Part shown: piece after piece, positions 27,775-36,460 of the stretch
Numbering within the stretch: the stretch's first letter is position 1
How the letters are laid out: each line of letters starts with the position of its first letter
Source: Clostridia bacterium
GTDB taxonomy: Bacteria; Bacillota; Clostridia; Oscillospirales; CAG-272
Assembly (NCBI GenBank): GCA_017416185.1
Contig: JAFQDF010000044.1
Location: 1-58,066 of the forward strand
DNA length: 58,066 nucleotides
Direction of reading: 5' to 3'
The notes under the pieces: generated by a model
Databases searched by the model: none
What the model saw: only the letters and a program-made list of their open reading frames with translations
What the model was told of the DNA's origin: nothing
Program-made: the position numbers and the translations under genes

Positions 27775-28839
27775 TTACAAAGAAAACATCAAGTCGTCGG
27801 GCGTTATAACGTCGTAACGGCAGATATCCTCTATACTGCAGTTATGTGACAATACTATTCGTTCAAAATTAGGGGCTAATCTGAATACGTGTATATGTTT
27901 CGGACGTACTGCATAATGCACAGTACCTTTACAGATTTCCTCCCATCCTATCTCGCCGTATGCCGGTATTAAAAGATCGTCGAATAGGGTATGAAAGTAA
28001 CTTCTGTATTTGTCAAATTCCGAAATATCACAGGTTGCCTTGTATGAGATTCCGTTTTCGTGTTCGGTAACAGAAGCGTGATTTGATATCGAGGTCAAAA
28101 TTTCTGCATCCGGCTTGTTTTTTATTTGCTTACCCATATATACAAACCATTCAGCGCCCAATATGTATTCGGTTACATTTTGGCGGCGGTACCTGAAACA
28201 CATAGACTTATGCGTTACTGACATATGCTCGGGAGCATATGAAATATACGCAGAGCAAAGCTCATCAGGGAAGAGTCGGTCGGCTTTTTCTATGATTTCA
28301 ATAAAACGCTCAATAACATTAAAAGGAACGTGAAGCCTCTGTGAGACGGCGCAGCTGATCTCGGTATATACCCTCGAATCTTGTGTTGGCTCGGTTTTAA
28401 AGCTTACCGTTATATCGTGGTCAAAGGATTCCCCTAATGTATTGTAAGTGCCGAATCTATCTTCAGATATCTTTGTCAAGGATTCCTTAGTAAGCTTTGG
28501 TGTGGGAGTTAGAAAATATTCGAGATCAAGGCTTGACCGAGTACCAAATAGAATTTTATGTCTTTCAGCTATAGTTCTGTCTGAGGTGAATCCAAGGAAG
28601 GTCTTGTACAAATCATCCGAGCAGTGAAACATCATTTTAGACATTTTCTTTAATCGCTCAGGTTCAACCTCGGCTCTGCCCAGACTATCGAGATTGTAGA
28701 AATCTATATGCTCCTTGAAGGAGCCGTATATCTCGTCTTTGAAATACTTGATGAGATTGGCGGCTCTTTCTTTTTCACAGAAAGCAACAACGGTCAGATT
28801 GTAAGTATTGTTATTTGAATTATAGTAAACGTTTGCCAT
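27775..28839 (-). CDS. Hypothetical protein (354 aa)
   Basis: This product is soluble, without signal peptide or membrane segment, beginning MANVYYNSNNNTYNLTVVAF. Its composition is even and it is rich in aromatic and charged residues. I recognise no family. It is the last gene of the minus-strand run that starts with the GntR regulator, separated from its neighbour by 51 bases with an AAAGGT ribosome site, so co-transcription is likely but not proven. Confidence 0.72.
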   Translation of the reverse strand: MANVYYNSNNNTYNLTVVAFCEKERAANLIKYFKDEIYGSFKEHIDFYNLDSLGRAEVEPERLKKMSKMMFHCSDDLYKTFLGFTSDRTIAERHKILFGTRSSLDLEYFLTPTPKLTKESLTKISEDRFGTYNTLGESFDHDITVSFKTEPTQDSRVYTEISCAVSQRLHVPFNVIERFIEIIEKADRLFPDELCSAYISYAPEHMSVTHKSMCFRYRRQNVTEYILGAEWFVYMGKQIKNKPDAEILTSISNHASVTEHENGISYKATCDISEFDKYRSYFHTLFDDLLIPAYGEIGWEEICKGTVHYAVRPKHIHVFRLAPNFERIVLSHNCSIEDICRYDVITPDDLMFSL

Positions 28840-28890
28840 ATTGTGTGTTACCTTTCGTATGAAAATGGTAGCGAAATGATGACAGGATAA

Positions 28891-29580
28891 TTATGATTTC
28901 GCTGTGGTAATTATTTGTTCTATAAATCTCTTTGCTTTGATACCCAACGTAATGTTGAAATCACCGACCGTCAATCTTGTGGCTTCATTCTCTGCGAAAT
29001 CAACACGGGTGATAGATATTTCTTCCTGTGTAAAGGCATAACATCCAAGGTCTTTGTTTATATTATAAAATCCGTATTGCAGATTTGTCGTTATCCGTAA
29101 TTCACCGTCTGCATTGAATATACAAACGTCGTGGTTGTTAAAGTTTTTATCGGTACATTCATAGCATTTCGTTACTAACAGGGGTTCGCAAAGTCCATAA
29201 AATTTTTGAAGCTCCGAGCAGACGGCAGAACGTATTGTCTGGCGGATGAAATTTACGTTTTTATCCTGATAATTCCAAAAGAGCAGTGATACGAGGGCTG
29301 CAATTATTGCACTTACAACGATACATAATATAACGAACACAAAAGAGAGAATGGTTTGTATTATGTGGAGTATAAGTACGTCTCTGTCAGAAAAAAGCGT
29401 TACAAGATATATAGATGTTATCGTACCGGTCAAAAAAATTATCCAAAATACAACGTTACCGATACGTTTAAACATTTTAGCTTTACGGTAGAGGCGTTTT
29501 TCTTCGTTGTTAAGTTCTCGCAATTTATTTTTCAGAGCATTTGGTGTCGGGGAATTTTTTTTGAATTTAAAATATCTCAA
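28891..29580 (-). CDS. Hypothetical two-helix membrane protein
   Basis: The 229-residue protein has a basic N-terminus (KNKLRELNNEEKRLYRKAK), two membrane helices at residues ~43-65 and ~72-102, and a soluble C-terminal domain (~130 residues) with several Cys. The start is a TTG 7 bases after AAGGAG. No family is recognised. Its position behind the lipoprotein genes suggests it belongs to the same surface or stress operon. Confidence 0.68.
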   Translation of the reverse strand: MRYFKFKKNSPTPNALKNKLRELNNEEKRLYRKAKMFKRIGNVVFWIIFLTGTITSIYLVTLFSDRDVLILHIIQTILSFVFVILCIVVSAIIAALVSLLFWNYQDKNVNFIRQTIRSAVCSELQKFYGLCEPLLVTKCYECTDKNFNNHDVCIFNADGELRITTNLQYGFYNINKDLGCYAFTQEEISITRVDFAENEATRLTVGDFNITLGIKAKRFIEQIITTAKS

Positions 29581-29687
29581 TTAAATCTCCTTATCTCAAC
29601 ACTTTTATTCTCGGTGTGTCTAAGGTACCGTACCCTACGGCCGAAAGAAATTTTGATGAAAAATTCATCGACCGTAGGGAAGAGCTG

Positions 29688-30386
29688 TTAGTATGTATCG
29701 GTATACGCCTTTGTCATACTGTCAAAATACTTTTCAAGCTCCTCAGGGACGATATAATATTCTGTAGTGCCGTTTTCTCTGAGGCTTGCAAAGCCGTACC
29801 CTTTTTCAAACACAAGCAAACGGTGCAGAAAAGAGGTAGCGTCGGTCTCGGTATCAAGGTAACAAAGGTCGATGGTATACTTTGTTATGGGCATATATCC
29901 AAGGTCATAAGATGCAATCGGCGCAACCTCACTTAACACCTTGTCTACCGCTGCCATTTCTTCTTTGGTCAGGGTATATCCGTTGTATTTGTCGTTTGCG
30001 TAGTATTCGTACACGTAGCAGTCGTATTCCTCGGGCTTAAGCAGCTCCTCAAGGTTGGGGTAGATATCGTCTCGGCAGTATATACCCGTACCGGTTGATA
30101 TAAAATAACCGTTTTTCGTCATATAGCTGCTGCCTAATTTCACGTCTTCGTGAAATACTCTCGACAAAAGGGTAGGAACACCGCTTTCGGTAACGTATAT
30201 TTGCGTGGAGAATGCAGGAAATACGTCCACAAACGGGTCGTCAGGTCCCAGTAGGGTGTATGTATTTCCCATTATCTCAATAGTGCTGTCAGATGTATAT
30301 CTTGCGTGTGTTTCCTTGTAGTCACAGGATACAAGGGATATACATAACAGCAATGCCGTTATAAGAAAAATAAGCTTTTCATTCAT
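29688..30386 (-). CDS. Lipoprotein, paralogue 2 of the GntR/ABC operon
   Basis: The 232-residue product has a lipoprotein signal ending in LVSC (Cys21). The mature part resembles the upstream neighbour gene: both share TVTE-type strands (IYVTESGVPTLLS vs IYVTEPDVPVLLS), a Tyr-rich YYYxNDxxNGYTLTKEE segment and a C-terminal VPEELE. The pair is therefore a tandem duplication that has diverged strongly. An AAAGGAG site precedes the ATG. Function is unknown; it is presumably anchored outside the membrane near the ABC permease. Confidence 0.75.
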   Translation of the reverse strand: MNEKLIFLITALLLCISLVSCDYKETHARYTSDSTIEIMGNTYTLLGPDDPFVDVFPAFSTQIYVTESGVPTLLSRVFHEDVKLGSSYMTKNGYFISTGTGIYCRDDIYPNLEELLKPEEYDCYVYEYYANDKYNGYTLTKEEMAAVDKVLSEVAPIASYDLGYMPITKYTIDLCYLDTETDATSFLHRLLVFEKGYGFASLRENGTTEYYIVPEELEKYFDSMTKAYTDTY

Positions 30387-30407
30387 ATATTTCTCCTTTC
30401 ATAATAT

Positions 30408-31187
30408 TTATATTTCACCCTCGAAGAAATCCAAATAAATATCATCTGCCGCAAATTGACTTGCCATAATACCGGCAAATATACTCTCCAGTTCATCGGG
30501 AACGCGGTGGACCTCGGTGATAGTATTACCGATATCGCGTGTAACGGCGTATCTGCCGTTCTTGTATTCGATACCAAATACCATACGGTTGAATATAAGG
30601 TCTTCTGAGCATTCATACAGGATGCAGTAGGACTCAGAGTCGTACGCAGAGTAATTTTCCAACTGTACCGGTTCGACGGAGCGCAGTACATCCTCTACTG
30701 CCTTTCGTTCCTCCTCTGTGAGGGTATAGTTGCCGTATATCTCCTCGTCGTTTTCATAATCGTAATAGTAGTAGGGATACGCCAATACCTCGGGCTCGAA
30801 GGGTGTTTCAAGACGCTCTATGAGGGTATCGTATACGTCGGTACGGCAATAATAAATCGAGTCATAGTTTTCGTCATATATACAAATATACTTGCCGTCC
30901 TCGGATACACAGCCGGAGTTTTCATAGAATCCCTCTGACAGAAGCACGGGAACGTCGGGCTCGGTAACGTAGATATCACGGGTTGCTATGATCTCAAAGT
31001 TGAATAAGGAGGTAAGCGAAGCAAACGGTACGTATTTATACTCGTTACCGTTCAGAAGAATATTCCCGTTTTCGTCTTTTACGGCGTGAGCGCGTCTCAT
31101 TTCATCAAGCATATCACAGCCGGTGAAGAGAGAGCAGAGAAGTATTATAGACACTATCAACGCCGTGATGCGTATGATCTTTTTCAT
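30408..31187 (-). CDS. Lipoprotein, paralogue 1 of the GntR/ABC operon
   Basis: The 259-residue product starts at the ATG at 31187 (after AAAGGAC) with a lipoprotein signal ending in FTGC; the frame extends 12 codons upstream without a good site. The mature domain shares motifs with the next gene (IYVTEPDVPVLLSEGFYE; GNYTLTEEERKAVEDVL; VPDELESI). It sits 40 bases after the permease gene, so it probably belongs to the same mRNA. It may sense or bind an extracellular ligand for the system; this is inference. Confidence 0.75.
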   Translation of the reverse strand: MKKIIRITALIVSIILLCSLFTGCDMLDEMRRAHAVKDENGNILLNGNEYKYVPFASLTSLFNFEIIATRDIYVTEPDVPVLLSEGFYENSGCVSEDGKYICIYDENYDSIYYCRTDVYDTLIERLETPFEPEVLAYPYYYYDYENDEEIYGNYTLTEEERKAVEDVLRSVEPVQLENYSAYDSESYCILYECSEDLIFNRMVFGIEYKNGRYAVTRDIGNTITEVHRVPDELESIFAGIMASQFAADDIYLDFFEGEI

Positions 31188-31227
31188 AGTTTTGTCCTTT
31201 CTTTGTTTTACCGATACAAACACTTGC

Positions 31228-32037
31228 TCATTCCAAATTTAATTTCTTCTTAATGACGAAATGTGTTATAAGATAGAATAACGCGCATCCGATAAAGGTA
31301 AATATTATACTTGCCCCGAAGAAAATATGTACCGAGCCGAAGGGGTTTTGCTCGATAAATCTGCCTATTTTCTCAAAGGGAATACTGTCGTAGCTTAACG
31401 AGAGTACAGTCGTGAGGATGGTGGTTATTATTCTTCCGATAAAGTAGTAGATGAAGTAGATCGCTACTGCCCAGCCTACACGGCTCCTATTAAAGGTCTG
31501 ACCGAGGGCAATACAGGCATATATCAGAAGCATACCCGAAAAGACCGAAAGGATAAGAAGAATAAGGAATTCTGCTATATACAGTATAGCGTGAGCGTTA
31601 CAAACTTCAAAGAATTCTTTTAAGATATATGCCGCTGCCTTGAATATTTCGGCGGCTACCTCGCCTGCTGTTAGAACGAATACCGACAGAACAGCTATAA
31701 TAAGGGTGGAAATAGTAACCGTCACAGCGGCACACGCCTTTATGAGAATATGCTGTGCGGGGGTAACGGGCAGGGTAAAGGTAAGGTAGCCCTCACCTGT
31801 GAAAAGATTGTTGTGGAATCTTTTGATACATACCACAAAGGTCAACACAAAGGAAACTACGATCGCAGTACCGTAGAAGAACATAGTACTGCCGAATATT
31901 ACGTTATACGCGTTGGTGTCTGCTTCAAAGAACTGAACGAATCTGCCGAGTAATGCAACGCAGAGGATTATTATCTCAATTGGAAGCCACTTACGCAGAT
32001 ATGACAGCATTTCGTGTTTATAAAGTTTATTACACAT
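31228..32037 (-). CDS. ABC-2 type permease of a YtrA-type system
   Basis: A 269-residue membrane protein with six hydrophobic segments and the loop LFTGEGYLTFTLPVTPAQHI near residue 75, typical of ABC-2 permeases paired with GntR regulators. The start at 32037 follows GGAGAAAT; an upstream in-frame ATG lacks a ribosome site. It should form an exporter with the ATPase 84 bases upstream. Substrate unknown; related systems respond to cell-wall-active compounds. Confidence 0.82.
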   Translation of the reverse strand: MCNKLYKHEMLSYLRKWLPIEIIILCVALLGRFVQFFEADTNAYNVIFGSTMFFYGTAIVVSFVLTFVVCIKRFHNNLFTGEGYLTFTLPVTPAQHILIKACAAVTVTISTLIIAVLSVFVLTAGEVAAEIFKAAAYILKEFFEVCNAHAILYIAEFLILLILSVFSGMLLIYACIALGQTFNRSRVGWAVAIYFIYYFIGRIITTILTTVLSLSYDSIPFEKIGRFIEQNPFGSVHIFFGASIIFTFIGCALFYLITHFVIKKKLNLE

Positions 32038-32121
32038 AATTATTTCTCCAAAAAATATTTTAGTAACTGCTTGTTTCAAATCGGGTACCCAATAATAAGT
32101 TTAAGCGGTTAAACGACCCGA

Positions 32122-32844
32122 TTACGGGGTGAAGGGACCGGTACCTTCCCAGCGGAACATTTCGCGGAATAATTCGTCAACGCTCTTGCCGTTTTCTTCT
32201 CTTATCTCCTCTACGGTTTTGTGGAGGATTATCTTTCCGTTCTGAATAAACACCGCCTCGTCAAGAATCTGTTCGATATCCGAGATAAGGTGGGTGGAGA
32301 GAAGAACGGTGGCGTCGGGATTGTAGTTGTTTATGATGGTTGAGATAACGTAATCTCTTGCCGCAGGGTCAACACCTGCTATAGGCTCGTCAAGTACGTA
32401 GAGCAGGGCGTTTCGGCTCATTGTAAGGATAAGACAAACCTTTTCTTTGTTGCCCTTAGAAAGGGTCTTTAGCTTGTGATTAGGGGAAATATTCAGATTT
32501 TCGAGCATTTTATATGCAAGCTCGGGTCTGAAATCCTCATAGAAATCGCAGAAATAGTTTACTATCTGCTTTACCGTCATCCAGGAGTTGAGATATATTG
32601 CATCCGGCAGATATGCCACTATGCTCTTGGTCTCAACACCCGGCTTTTTGCCGTCTACGTATACCTCACCTTCTGTGGGAGTCAGAAGTCCGTTGATTAT
32701 CTTTATAAGTGTTGTCTTTCCCGAACCGTTGGGACCGAGCAGTCCTACTATCTTTCCTCGGTTCAGGGTGAGGGAGATACCCTTTAATGCCTCGGTCTTG
32801 GCGTATTTTTTTACAAGACCGTCTACTCTTAAAATCTCAGTCAT
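32122..32844 (-). CDS. ABC transporter ATP-binding protein of a YtrA-type system
   Basis: The 240-residue ATPase shows Walker A GPNGSGKTT, a signature LSKGNKEKV, Walker B LLYVLDEPIAGVDP and the switch His in LSTHLISD. It overlaps the GntR regulator gene by 8 bases, which makes shared regulation certain. GntR-ATPase-permease order is that of the ytr-like operons of Bacillus, thought to act in cell-envelope stress. Confidence 0.92.
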   Translation of the reverse strand: MTEILRVDGLVKKYAKTEALKGISLTLNRGKIVGLLGPNGSGKTTLIKIINGLLTPTEGEVYVDGKKPGVETKSIVAYLPDAIYLNSWMTVKQIVNYFCDFYEDFRPELAYKMLENLNISPNHKLKTLSKGNKEKVCLILTMSRNALLYVLDEPIAGVDPAARDYVISTIINNYNPDATVLLSTHLISDIEQILDEAVFIQNGKIILHKTVEEIREENGKSVDELFREMFRWEGTGPFTP

Positions 32845-33199
32845 TGTTCCACTCCTTTATATAGTGTTTTAGTTCCTCGGCTGTCATACCGAGGTTTTCC
32901 ATTTCGTTGAAAAATACCTTTGTCTTTTCACGGCGTAGCTTGTCAAGGGTAAGCTTTGCTTTTTCCACGTTTTCGGATACAAACCATCCCGAGCCGCGTA
33001 CAGAGTATAGTATACCCTCCTGCTCAAGGGTCTCATAGGAACGCTGCATCGTGTTGGGGTTGACTCCCACAGCTACCGCCGCCTCGCGGACAGACTTGAT
33101 GCGTTCGTTTGGTTTAAGCTCTCCGAATGCCACGTCTAAGCATATATGCTCGCATATCTGGGGGCACAGGGGCTTGTTTTTGTCTAATATTCGATGCAC
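32837..33199 (-). CDS. GntR-family regulator, YtrA type
   Basis: This 120-residue repressor has an N-terminal winged helix (residues ~8-75: LCPQICEHICLDVAFGELKP, SVREAAVAVGVNPNTMQRSY, VRGSGWFV) and a short C-terminal dimerisation helix instead of a large ligand domain, as in YtrA. The GTG at 33199 is the likely start, 5 bases after GAGGTGATA; extending to an upstream ATG would translate through the operator. An almost perfect palindrome lies directly before the gene. Confidence 0.9.
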   Translation of the reverse strand: MHRILDKNKPLCPQICEHICLDVAFGELKPNERIKSVREAAVAVGVNPNTMQRSYETLEQEGILYSVRGSGWFVSENVEKAKLTLDKLRREKTKVFFNEMENLGMTAEELKHYIKEWNND

Positions 33200-33210
33200 T
33201 TTATCACCTC

Positions 33211-33242
33211 GCTGTACTATTGTACTAATACAATAATACAGC
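33211..33242. promoter_or_regulatory. Palindromic operator for the GntR regulator
   Basis: A 32-base near-perfect palindrome (half-site GCTGTAyTATTGTA, centre at 33226-33227) lies 12 bases upstream of the GTG start. Its position and form fit an autoregulatory operator of a YtrA-type repressor. Confidence 0.75.
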
Positions 33243-33313
33243 ATTATTTCGTATTTGTCAATACATTTAATAAATTAATGGTATTTTTGTTGCTTTCAGC
33301 AATAAAAATATTC

Positions 33314-33348
33314 TTAACTTTGTACTTTGTATTTTGCACTTTGCACTT
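33314..33348. repeat. Five TGCACTT-type heptamers
   Basis: Exact period 7: TTAACTT, TGTACTT, TGTATTT, TGCACTT, TGCACTT. The run ends 5 bases before the -35 box of the next promoter. The sequence is the complement of the AAGTGCA family at 17976 and 23580. Confidence 0.8.
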
Positions 33349-33353
33349 TTTTA

Positions 33354-33382
33354 TTGACCTTTTTATCCTTTTCTGCTACAAT
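33354..33382 (+). promoter_or_regulatory. Promoter of the SLH-DUF4838 gene
   Basis: TTGACC (33354-33359), 17 bases, TACAAT (33377-33382); the gene starts 30 bases further on. Confidence 0.75.
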
Positions 33383-33412
33383 AAATATATATCCTATTGT
33401 AAGGAGACAGAT

Positions 33413-35707
33413 ATGAAAAGATTTATTGTTTCGGCTTTATGTCTTATCTTCGTTATGCTGTCTGCATTTTCAGCTTCGGCTGATAGCGGATTTAAGGACG
33501 TAAAGGAAGGCGCGTGGTATTACGATGCCGTTATGACCACCGTTGAGAAGGGAATATTCTCGGGTGTTGCCGAGGATCGCTTTGATCCCAACGGAAAGAT
33601 GACAAGGGCAATGTTTGTCACTACTCTTGCCAAGGTGACCAGTGCAGAGGTAGGTGAATATACCGGTACGCCCTTTGCCGACGTAAAGTCGGGGGCGTGG
33701 TATGCTCCCTACGTACAGTGGGCTTATGAAAACGAGATAACCAGCGGTGTTTCTTCAGACCGCTTCGGCGTTGATATCGCGATAAGCCGTGAGCAGATGG
33801 TAACCCTCTTCTATAACACAGCCGCAAAGTTCGGAGCGGATGTCGAGATCACAGATACCTTTAAATATGCCAAGGTTTCCGATCTTACCAAGATAGACGC
33901 TTGGGCACAGGATGCGGTCAAGTGGGCTATGCAGAATTCTATTCTGTCAGGCACGGGAAACAATGGGAAAAAGCTCGTTATTTCCCCCGATGCTACGGCA
34001 ACAAGAGCTCAAGCAGCACAGATAATCACAAAATACCTTGAATTTCTTGAAAAGGATCTGCCCCCTGTAACAGGACTCACATTTAACGGTATTCCTGTTG
34101 AGGAGTTCACTGTTGTCTACCGTGACGGGAATAAGATGTGCAGAAAAACTGCCGAATATATAAAGCAAAAGATCGAGGCTGCCTGCGGAGTCTCCCTTGA
34201 GGTCATAACGGATTCCCAGGATCCTGAGGGTCCGGAAATTCTGGTGGGTCATACCAACCGTGAGGCGTTTGGCGTTAAGTATTATCAGGACGGTGAGGAT
34301 ATCTGCTCTTTTGAAATAACCGTACAGGGTAATTTCGTTACCCTTGCAGGTAAGGACGATAACTACGACGGAACAGAGTATGCCGGTAATTGGTTTGCCA
34401 AGGAGATACTTGAGATATTCTTCTGTGACGACGACGTTGCTTATTATAACAGAGTAAAGGGCAAGGATATTCCTGACGGATATATTATGAAGGAAAGCCC
34501 GCTCTATGAGTACAGGGCGATTTACTGGAGCAACTATCCCGACGAAGTATGTGACGGTTCCCCCTTCCACGGTACGGGTATGGTTCACAACATTATGGAC
34601 TTTACTGAAACTTTGGGCAGAAGTACGGGTGACGATCCCTGTCTTACCGACCCGGTGGTTATCGAGAACGCAAAGAAGAACGTTGCTGCAACGCTTACCA
34701 AAAAGCCCGGAATTGATACTATGTGGATATCTATGAACGATACCGACAGATGCTGTATGTGCCCTGAGTGTCAAGAGGTGTATCGCGAGGAAGGAAGCCG
34801 TTTCGGAACCTGGGCGAGATTTCTTAATATTATGGCAGAGGTGGCAGAGCCCATCAATCCCGACGTAGACCTCTGGACTCTTGCGTATCTCTACAGTACG
34901 GCTCCTTGTGAAACCGTGCTTGATGAAAATATTGTAGTGTATTACTGCACCCTCCGTAACTGCGCAAGTCATACCTACAACGATCCCTCGTGTCCTCTCA
35001 ACCGTTCCATCTATAACCATATGACAGGCTGGAGCAAGGTTTGCAGCAAGATGTACGTATGGGACTATTCTACAGATTTTACTTTTAATCTCAGTGCATT
35101 TCCCATCGCTACAGCCCTTCGTGAGAACAAGAGCTGGTTCTACGATCTGGGTGTCAGAGGTGAATTCAACAATGCCGTTACGGGCAAGACCGGTGAGTTC
35201 GGTCCTCTCAAGGCTTACCTTATCGGTGAGCTGCAGTGGGATCCCAAAATGCCCGAGGATGAATATAACGATAAGATAAACGCCTTTCTCAAAGCATATT
35301 ACGGTCCGGGCTGGAAGTATATCCGTGAGTATATAGATATAACCGAGGAACTCTCGGACGAGAATCATTTCAGCTACTATTCCGTGCCCCGTTCTATCCT
35401 TACCGACGAACAGATACTTGCCAACAGAGAAAGACTGGAGGCACTTTGGGATGCTGCCGAAGCCAACTGTGAAAACAGCGGTCAGCTTGAGCGCATCCAA
35501 CGTTCCCGCCTCTCCTGGACCTTTATGAAGCTCAACGGCTCGTATATCAACGATTATGTTAACGGTGATGCAACCACCAGAGCTGCATACGTCAATGAAA
35601 ACACCGTCTTCTACGGAGCAACCGTACGCTTTGACGTCAGATGGACAGAGAAAGCTATAAATGTTGTATTTGACGCAGAGAGGGCTCCCTTTGAATGGGT
35701 GAGCTGA
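33413..35707 (+). CDS. SLH-anchored DUF4838 protein
   Basis: The 764-residue surface protein starts at ATG 33413 after AAGGAGAC, with a signal peptide (KRFIVSALCLIFVMLSAFSA, cleaved after ASA). Three SLH repeats follow (FKDVKEGAWYYDAV near 25; FADVKSGAWYAPYV near 88; third to ~205), which bind pyruvylated wall polymers. From ~215 to the end is a DUF4838-type region: a GH20b-like N-terminal fold (GPEILVGHTNRE) and the core SMNDTDRCCMCPECQEVYREEGSRF with two CxxC-like pairs, then LWTLAYLYSTAPCE. DUF4838 proteins are thought to be glycoside-hydrolase-like; activity and substrate are not shown. It is a monocistronic gene with its own promoter and terminator. Confidence 0.9.
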   Translation: MKRFIVSALCLIFVMLSAFSASADSGFKDVKEGAWYYDAVMTTVEKGIFSGVAEDRFDPNGKMTRAMFVTTLAKVTSAEVGEYTGTPFADVKSGAWYAPYVQWAYENEITSGVSSDRFGVDIAISREQMVTLFYNTAAKFGADVEITDTFKYAKVSDLTKIDAWAQDAVKWAMQNSILSGTGNNGKKLVISPDATATRAQAAQIITKYLEFLEKDLPPVTGLTFNGIPVEEFTVVYRDGNKMCRKTAEYIKQKIEAACGVSLEVITDSQDPEGPEILVGHTNREAFGVKYYQDGEDICSFEITVQGNFVTLAGKDDNYDGTEYAGNWFAKEILEIFFCDDDVAYYNRVKGKDIPDGYIMKESPLYEYRAIYWSNYPDEVCDGSPFHGTGMVHNIMDFTETLGRSTGDDPCLTDPVVIENAKKNVAATLTKKPGIDTMWISMNDTDRCCMCPECQEVYREEGSRFGTWARFLNIMAEVAEPINPDVDLWTLAYLYSTAPCETVLDENIVVYYCTLRNCASHTYNDPSCPLNRSIYNHMTGWSKVCSKMYVWDYSTDFTFNLSAFPIATALRENKSWFYDLGVRGEFNNAVTGKTGEFGPLKAYLIGELQWDPKMPEDEYNDKINAFLKAYYGPGWKYIREYIDITEELSDENHFSYYSVPRSILTDEQILANRERLEALWDAAEANCENSGQLERIQRSRLSWTFMKLNGSYINDYVNGDATTRAAYVNENTVFYGATVRFDVRWTEKAINVVFDAERAPFEWVS

Positions 35708-35720
35708 ATAAAAATACTCC

Positions 35721-35755
35721 TTCGGGGACATCCTTTTTGGTGTCCCCGAAAATTA
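35721..35755 (+). terminator. Terminator of the SLH-DUF4838 gene
   Basis: TTCGGGGACA / TGTCCCCGAA stem with a 10-base T-rich loop, then AATTAATT. Confidence 0.75.
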
Positions 35756-35768
35756 ATTCAAAAAACTG

Positions 35769-35797
35769 TTGACAAAATCCTTGGTTTGTGTTATTAT
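35769..35797 (+). promoter_or_regulatory. Promoter of tRNA-Lys
   Basis: TTGACA (35769-35774), 17 bases, TATTAT (35792-35797), 15 bases before the tRNA. Confidence 0.8.
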
Positions 35798-35811
35798 ATT
35801 TCGGTACTAAT

Positions 35812-35887
35812 GACTCATTAGCTCAGCCGGTAGAGCACATGACTTTTAATCATGGTGTCTGGAGTTCGATTCTCCAATGGGTCACCA
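35812..35887 (+). tRNA. tRNA-Lys (TTT anticodon)
   Basis: The 76-base cloverleaf has acceptor GACTCAT/ATGGGTC, D stem GCTC/GAGC, anticodon stem CATGA/TCATG with loop CTTTTAA (anticodon TTT), T arm TGGAG-TTCGATT-CTCCA and an encoded CCA. All stems pair, apart from a G-T pair in the acceptor. Confidence 0.96.
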
Positions 35888-35890
35888 AAC

Positions 35891-36037
35891 AAAAACCGTT
35901 CTCGTTAGAGAGCGGTTTTTGTTTGTATTATTCACTATTCATTATTCATCATTCATTATTCATTAAATGCACAGAACTGTTTTTAAATGAATAATGAATA
36001 ATGAAGCCGCCTACGGCTGATGAATAATGAATAATTT
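35891..36037. repeat. Dispersed terminator-heptamer repeat, copy 1 (uninterrupted)
   Basis: It starts with a terminator hairpin AACCGTTCTC / GAGAGCGGTT + TTTTT, which serves tRNA-Lys. Exact heptamers CACTATT, CATTATT, CATCATT, CATTATT (35933-35960) follow, then a core AATGCACAGAACTGTTTTT, then inverse heptamers ATGAATA interrupted by the small hairpin AGCCG-CCTA-CGGCT. Copies 2 (36461) and 3 (49409) share this order. Confidence 0.85.
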
Positions 36038-36065
36038 GACATAGCATAGCGGTATATGTTATAAT
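36036..36065 (+). promoter_or_regulatory. Promoter of the four-helix-bundle gene
   Basis: TTGACA (36036-36041), 18 bases, TATAAT (36060-36065). The -35 box starts at the very edge of repeat copy 1, so the repeat end helps form the promoter. Confidence 0.75.
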
Positions 36066-36085
36066 ATCATAAAGGATGTGATGAT

Positions 36086-36442
36086 ATGAGGGAAAACATA
36101 CTTATTGATAAGTCAGTCTTATTTGCGGCAAGAATAATAAAACTGCACGATTATTTGGTTAAAAATAAAAAGGGATTAACTATATCAAAACAGATAGTCC
36201 GTAGCGGAACAAGCATTGGTGCCAATATTAACGAAGCTAATTACGGACAAAGTCCTGCTGATTTTGTTTCAAAGTTACACATTGCATTAAAAGAAACCGC
36301 TGAAACCGAATACTGGTTAAAATTGCTATATACAGCAGAAATTATTGACGAAAAGATGAGTGAGTCTTTGTTAACAGATTGTCTGGAAATCAAACGGATA
36401 TTGGTTGCATCTATAAAAACGGCAAAAGAGAATAACAAATAA
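36086..36442 (+). CDS. Four-helix-bundle protein (S23/IVP family)
   Basis: The 118-residue product has the pattern of the small helical family first seen in intervening sequences of 23S rRNA genes: an N-terminal LFAARIIKLHDYL helix, QIVRSGTSIGANINEANYGQ and ALKETAETEYWLKLL. Related proteins accompany diversity-generating retroelements, but no reverse transcriptase is present here. The gene has its own promoter and weak GGATGTGATG ribosome site. It lies alone between two direct copies of a dispersed repeat (35891-36037, 36461-36666), suggesting that gene and repeats move or are maintained together. Its function is unknown; nucleic-acid binding has been suggested for the family. Confidence 0.9.
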   Translation: MRENILIDKSVLFAARIIKLHDYLVKNKKGLTISKQIVRSGTSIGANINEANYGQSPADFVSKLHIALKETAETEYWLKLLYTAEIIDEKMSESLLTDCLEIKRILVASIKTAKENNK

Positions 36443-36460
36443 ATAGTAGTTTATTGATTT

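Noticed and set aside
33947..35731. A 594-codon minus-strand frame opposite the SLH-DUF4838 gene
   Set aside because: The plus-strand gene has signal peptide, SLH domains, promoter and terminator; the antisense frame has none of these.
36086..36442. A diversity-generating retroelement (Avd-like accessory protein)
   Set aside because: No reverse transcriptase, template repeat or variable repeat is found nearby; the family match alone is not enough.
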